Part shown: positions 23,037 through 26,825 of the stretch, one piece after another
Layout of the letters: every line of letters begins with the position of its first letter
Numbering within the stretch: the stretch's first letter is position 1
DNA from: Euryarchaeota archaeon UBA220
Lineage (GTDB): Archaea; Thermoplasmatota; Poseidoniia; Poseidoniales; Thalassarchaeaceae
Assembly (NCBI GenBank): GCA_002501885.1
Contig: DAON01000096.1
Location: forward strand, 1-26,825
Reading direction: 5' to 3'
DNA length: 26,825 nt
The notes under the pieces: generated by a model
What the model was told of the DNA's origin: nothing
Database searches by the model: none
Seen by the model: the letters and a program-made list of their open reading frames with translations, nothing else
Program-made: the position numbers and the translations under genes

Positions 23037-24209
23037 TCAAGAATTGGCCGTCTCGGACTCACTCTCGACAACTTCAGACTCTTGGCTACCTTGCGAACTC
23101 TCTCTGAAACGACTTCTTTGCTTGGCACGAATATACTTCAGAGGATGTGTCAACCACTCCTGATCGCAGAGCCGATCATCACCTGGCTGTACAGGACATC
23201 GGGCCGAGGTTTTGAGAGCCGCGCAGCCATGCGGTGTGTAATCACGCTCGTAGATTTGATTGACTTGGTATCCGGTAGTCTCAGCGCTATAGTCAGGAGC
23301 GTTAGCGAAGAACGAACAAGTCTGTTCCGGACTGAGCCCGATTGATTTCGAGAAGGCCGCTAGGAATACACGACCGACATGGTTGACATTGACACCTTGG
23401 TTCAATTCAGATACTGCAGATTCGAAGCAAGGCGGCCAATCCTCTCTGACTGCTGCCGACATTGGCATCTCTGCCTCAACCCGCTCGGAGAGCAACGAAG
23501 TTATCCTCTCTACAGGATCTGAAAATAAAGCGGCGAATTCCTCGCTCATTCTACTCATTCTCTCGAGACAAGCATCGGTCAGATTCTCCCTGACTCTCTC
23601 CTTCAAAAGCCTCGCAGTACGTTCTCTACTGCTCTCCCTTACTGCTGGATCCATCCGTACCCAACCATCTTCAACAGGGCGATTTGGAAGATGCCAATAA
23701 GCACCAGAAATTCTTGGACATAATTCGATGAAGTCTACCATTGGAATCCAGTATACTGGCTCTTTGTTACCTTGCTGTGGCTCAGTACGAATTTCAGAGA
23801 GATAAGAGGAAGCAATCAATTCGAAATTCTCCAGATCATCCCCGAACAAACTGTCAGCTCTACTAGACTCTCCTTCGACCCAGCGAGCAAGTAACCTCTC
23901 ATTGAAGGACGCACAAACTACCAGCATTGCATGCAGGAAGGACAATACTTCGGTCATCCGACCAACTTCACTCGACAAATCAACCCCAGACGAGGTTTCT
24001 GCGCCATCTTTGTGTATGACACTATCCAGCAACCTGAGCCTACCTCTGGTTCGAACATCTTCCAACCAAGGAGCCTCAATCAAATCCTCTATTGTTACAC
24101 CGTTAATCTCGAGGATCTGGCGCATATGTTCCCTTCCCTGAGGCATGAATGGATAGCGAGCCAACAACCTCTCGTCATTGATGGTGGGAAGGGCCAGTGG
24201 CATTGGCAT
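23037..24209 (-). CDS. priL: DNA primase large subunit (iron-sulfur)
   Basis: 390 residues. Four conserved cysteines that bind the 4Fe-4S cluster are Cys261 (DWPPCFESAV), Cys298 (EQTCSFF), Cys329 (YTPHGCAALK) and Cys338 (SARCP). The segment VNVNHVGRVFLAAFSKSIGL between the first two and HPLKYI after the last are typical of the PriL C-terminal domain. The N-terminus RYPFMPQGREHMRQI also matches. With PriS it synthesises RNA/DNA primers; PriS is not in this window. The last 25 residues are Ser/Glu-rich, an unconserved tail. Start is ATG at 24209, with a second ATG two codons later. Confidence 0.92.
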   Translation of the reverse strand: MPMPLALPTINDERLLARYPFMPQGREHMRQILEINGVTIEDLIEAPWLEDVRTRGRLRLLDSVIHKDGAETSSGVDLSSEVGRMTEVLSFLHAMLVVCASFNERLLARWVEGESSRADSLFGDDLENFELIASSYLSEIRTEPQQGNKEPVYWIPMVDFIELCPRISGAYWHLPNRPVEDGWVRMDPAVRESSRERTARLLKERVRENLTDACLERMSRMSEEFAALFSDPVERITSLLSERVEAEMPMSAAVREDWPPCFESAVSELNQGVNVNHVGRVFLAAFSKSIGLSPEQTCSFFANAPDYSAETTGYQVNQIYERDYTPHGCAALKTSARCPVQPGDDRLCDQEWLTHPLKYIRAKQRSRFRESSQGSQESEVVESESETANS

Positions 24210-24270
24210 GAAAGCAGATAGTCGCGAGGGTTATTCAACACTCACCGTGTCCTTCTACTGGAGCAGGCGT

Positions 24271-25026
24271 ATGTACAAGCCGACTGAGCTACACCCCGTG
24301 GACCCCCGACTTGTCACTATTCAATCTGATATCAGGGAGCACTTCGGATGGGACTCAAACGAAGATATTACCAGCGCGCAAGAGTTGCTTCAGCGTGTGG
24401 AATCCTATGAAATCAAATCATGGGAGAGGCCTCAACGGGCTGCCAATGTCGCTACCGCATTTCGTAGATTGGTTCTACGCGAAACCGAAGTTGCAATTCT
24501 TGGCGCCGCAGTAGAACCAGAAGAGGTTGAGGTAGCACTACAGAGACCTTCCTTACTGGTAGCCGCTGATGGGGCTGCAGGAGTATTCTCAATGCTCCCC
24601 GCTTCGATGGCAGAGAGAGCATGGTCTAGACTAATTTGTGTTGTCAGCGATGCCGATGGGGGAGAGGGGATATATGAAGCGGTGGAGCGCAGCAAGCCGA
24701 TTTTCTTACACGCACACGGTGACAATGTAGGCGATTGGGAAAAATTGTTAGAACACGCCTCCGATATCGCCACCCCTCCTCCTTTGGTACTCACCCATCA
24801 AACCAAATCAACCATTGAAGGGATGAGTAACCCAGGCGGTTTCACCGATGGAGATAGGGCAGCTTGTATTGTTCGTTCGATTGGTGTTCCTGCAGAATCA
24901 ATCTCCATGCTTGGAACTCGTACTGATGTTGTAGGACATTGGTCTGGTATTACAGATGAGAATGCCAAGCTGGAGAAACTGAAATGGATGAGCAAGGTTC
25001 TGGAAATCCTAGAAATTAGATTCTAG
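24271..25026 (+). CDS. mptE: 6-hydroxymethyl-7,8-dihydropterin diphosphokinase, archaeal type
   Basis: 251 residues from ATG at 24271, which follows GGAG and gives the usual family length; an open frame continues upstream to 24178 but would run into the divergent priL start. Motifs are LLVAADGAAG (95-104), VVSDADGG (124-131), FLHAHGDN (145-152), LTHQTKS and GGFTDGDRAA (189-198), matching MptE/DUF115. The enzyme transfers diphosphate from ATP to 6-hydroxymethyl-dihydropterin, a step to archaeal methanopterin- or folate-like C1 carriers. GcvH, elsewhere in the window, is a component of the same one-carbon metabolism. Its stop overlaps the convergent PolD gene by four bases. Confidence 0.87.
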   Translation: MYKPTELHPVDPRLVTIQSDIREHFGWDSNEDITSAQELLQRVESYEIKSWERPQRAANVATAFRRLVLRETEVAILGAAVEPEEVEVALQRPSLLVAADGAAGVFSMLPASMAERAWSRLICVVSDADGGEGIYEAVERSKPIFLHAHGDNVGDWEKLLEHASDIATPPPLVLTHQTKSTIEGMSNPGGFTDGDRAACIVRSIGVPAESISMLGTRTDVVGHWSGITDENAKLEKLKWMSKVLEILEIRF

Positions 25027-26825
25027 ATGAAGTCCTCGAGAGTCATCACAGTAACCTTGTCGTCATTGAATAGAGAATCTACACTATCAGTCATCCAACC
25101 TACTCTCTGTTTGGTATAATCGTCGACACCGTAAGTCTCCATGACTTCACTAGTGATTTTGATGTATTTGCGAACCGCACCTTCGGACACGGTCAGAACC
25201 ACATTACCTCCGCATAGAGTACCCCCGTCCTGGGATGAACCCAGGCCTAGGCCAGAACTGCTAGTTGTCTGGATGCACTTACCAGCCAGAGGCATTCTTC
25301 GATACGAGTGTCCACATTTCACACAGCGTACCTTCTGTCTAGTGAATGCCATTAGGTTACCACGCAAGTCAGGCAAGAAGTGAGATTCGATGACCTGAGA
25401 CGCGACTCTAGCAGCACTAACCGAGCGCAAACGCCGACCTATGGCCAATTGCGCGAGCATCTTGTCCTCCATCGTTTCGAGCGTCTTGTAGGAAGAGTTA
25501 GCCGGCCCTGCATCCAACTCCCCCGAGTCATGAGTCCAACCGTAGCCCCTGACCTCGCCAACTGTGCCCAATCGCCCTTCGACTAGGTCGACGATTCTTT
25601 CCATCTCAGAAGGATGGGGTTGAGATTTTGTGCCCTCGTAGAAGGCCTTGCTGTAGCTCCACCCGCAGTCCACATTCAGAGCCTCCTTATCGATCTCACT
25701 AGCATCGATTCTAGTGCTGAGAACTAGCGGAGCATCCATCCTTCCTCCTCTTCCTGAGGGTAGAATCGTTTTAGAGAAGTTTAGCAGACCATCTAGTAGC
25801 ATCATTAGACTATCCTCATCACCATCACAATTCCTTCTCTTCGCCGCATGGAAAAGCGGGTGCGCGTATCCAGCAGAAGCATCGGTCCATCCAATGATTC
25901 TACACAAAACCCCGCCCGATGTATGAGGGGCCAGACCAATTCCAAGATGACCAACTAAATCCAACTCTTCTGTGGCCCTGTAGAATGGCTCCATCTTGTA
26001 GAACCTGATTAACAAATCATCCACGAATTGGCATGTTGAAAGCAGATGCTGTCTAGCAGATCTAGATGCAACAAAATCCTGCGGCAGTAACTCCAACATC
26101 TGTTCGTCCGAGGCTAAAGTCTCACCGAAGACATCGTGAGAGTATCCCAACTCAGATAGACGCTTCCAGGGAGTACCTATCTCACTTGGTTTGAAATGAG
26201 TCAATGGAACATCGCTCATATCATATCGAGATGTTCCATCACGGAATACAGACACCCCATGCCTAGCCCGAAGTATGCCTTTTTCAATAGGTTCAGGAGT
26301 CTGAGCGATAGAAATTAATCCCTTTACGGCCTTGATTCTATCAGGTATCCTATTGAGTCCCAAAGCCCTTCTTTTTGTCTCCACAATCTTGCCCAAAGGA
26401 ACGCTGGTTCTCTGACCCATCCTCCTTCTATTGTGGTCACCCTTTCTCTTCCTGACACTGGTCCTGCCTCCGCACTCTTCAACATCCTCGGATAAACGGT
26501 GATGGCATCTTAGATGGGGCGTATCTCTGCCACATTTGTCACAAATCCGGGGACCCATCTCAACACGGATTGATCCCTTTCCTGCGGCTTGCCCTAAGAG
26601 TCGCTGCGGCCCTCCACTCTCTCCTATTGGGTAGAGAGCGTGTACCATCGGTTTCATCTCGCGCACGCCTGCTTTCTCTGGCCGTCCCATTCTGGAGCCA
26701 ACCCTGCAGGGAACAGAGTCCTCCCATCTCAGATTAGACAGTCTTCTGACCAGCCACAATGATCTCTCAACTTCATGATCATCTAGTAGTGCGTAGGCTG
26801 CCTTGAGTAAGGACGGATCATCAGG
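25023..26825 (-). CDS. polC: DNA polymerase D large subunit (DP2), C-terminal half, runs off the right edge
   Basis: 600 codons are visible and the frame is open to the window edge; the full protein is usually 1100-1300 residues, so about half is missing. Visible landmarks are GSRMGRPEKA, a zinc-type CDKCGRDTPHLRCHH, the double-psi-barrel catalytic loop NCDGDED (25812-25832), and a C-terminal zinc site CVKCGHSY...C...C (about 25225-25320). PolD is the main replicative polymerase of most archaea; DP2 carries the polymerase active site and DP1 the nuclease. The C-terminus VMTLEDFI resembles a weak PIP box. No intein is seen in the visible part. Confidence 0.93.
   Translation of the reverse strand, partial: PDDPSLLKAAYALLDDHEVERSLWLVRRLSNLRWEDSVPCRVGSRMGRPEKAGVREMKPMVHALYPIGESGGPQRLLGQAAGKGSIRVEMGPRICDKCGRDTPHLRCHHRLSEDVEECGGRTSVRKRKGDHNRRRMGQRTSVPLGKIVETKRRALGLNRIPDRIKAVKGLISIAQTPEPIEKGILRARHGVSVFRDGTSRYDMSDVPLTHFKPSEIGTPWKRLSELGYSHDVFGETLASDEQMLELLPQDFVASRSARQHLLSTCQFVDDLLIRFYKMEPFYRATEELDLVGHLGIGLAPHTSGGVLCRIIGWTDASAGYAHPLFHAAKRRNCDGDEDSLMMLLDGLLNFSKTILPSGRGGRMDAPLVLSTRIDASEIDKEALNVDCGWSYSKAFYEGTKSQPHPSEMERIVDLVEGRLGTVGEVRGYGWTHDSGELDAGPANSSYKTLETMEDKMLAQLAIGRRLRSVSAARVASQVIESHFLPDLRGNLMAFTRQKVRCVKCGHSYRRMPLAGKCIQTTSSSGLGLGSSQDGGTLCGGNVVLTVSEGAVRKYIKITSEVMETYGVDDYTKQRVGWMTDSVDSLFNDDKVTVMTLEDFI

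Noticed and set aside
26757..26759. TTG as the start of the PolD DP2 gene
   Set aside because: The frame stays open to the window edge and the protein lacks the N-terminal half of DP2, so this is an internal codon of a partial gene.
25023..26825. Intein in the PolD large subunit
   Set aside because: DP2 often carries inteins, but the visible half is continuous through the catalytic loop with no extra block or splice-type motifs.

Overview
The window reads as a piece of a planktonic marine euryarchaeal chromosome, most likely of the Marine Group II/III type (Candidatus Poseidoniales or a relative). The archaeal markers are the large subunit of DNA polymerase D, the primase large subunit PriL with four Fe-S cysteines, NreA with a PCNA-binding tail, the archaeal pterin enzyme MptE, the archaeal phosphopantothenate synthetase, a DUF373 membrane protein, the KEOPS subunit Pcc1 and a bacterioopsin-activator-type HTH regulator. 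Alongside them are genes of bacterial flavour (a canonical bacterial-type MetK and a lone GcvH) and a giant calcium-repeat surface protein. That mixture is why I favour this group, but the assignment is inference from gene content.

Layout. 1-318 holds the N-terminal part of an aminotransferase (minus), followed by a plus-strand tRNA-Cys. 445-3220 (minus) holds a secreted S15/CocE-type hydrolase lipoprotein and a serine racemase/threonine dehydratase. A small plus-strand membrane protein follows at 3245. 3713-5658 (minus) looks like one operon: THEP1-type NTPase, small membrane protein, GcvH, RNase HI. 5800-8451 (minus) is a two-gene unit of a degenerate Eco57I-like DNA methyltransferase and a coiled-coil/winged-helix protein. 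8523-14101 is metabolic: an isocitrate/isopropylmalate dehydrogenase, phosphopantothenate synthetase and NadC, a CrtI-like flavoprotein, Pcc1 and MetK. 14188-19353 is a 1721-residue cell-surface protein, followed by an HTH regulator. 20061-26825 is dominated by replication and repair: NreA, a zinc-ribbon protein, DUF373, PriL, MptE and the C-terminal half of PolD DP2.

How the genes work together. The last third holds three proteins of the replication machinery (PriL, PolD DP2, NreA), two of them with PCNA-binding-like C-termini. The middle supplies cofactors: CoA, NAD, SAM and the pterin precursor. The least explained parts are the methyltransferase-like pair and the giant surface protein with its neighbouring regulator. 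Genes are packed tightly; many ends touch or overlap by a few bases, and no gene-free stretch exceeds about 120 bases. I saw no insertion sequence, CRISPR array, integrase or rRNA.
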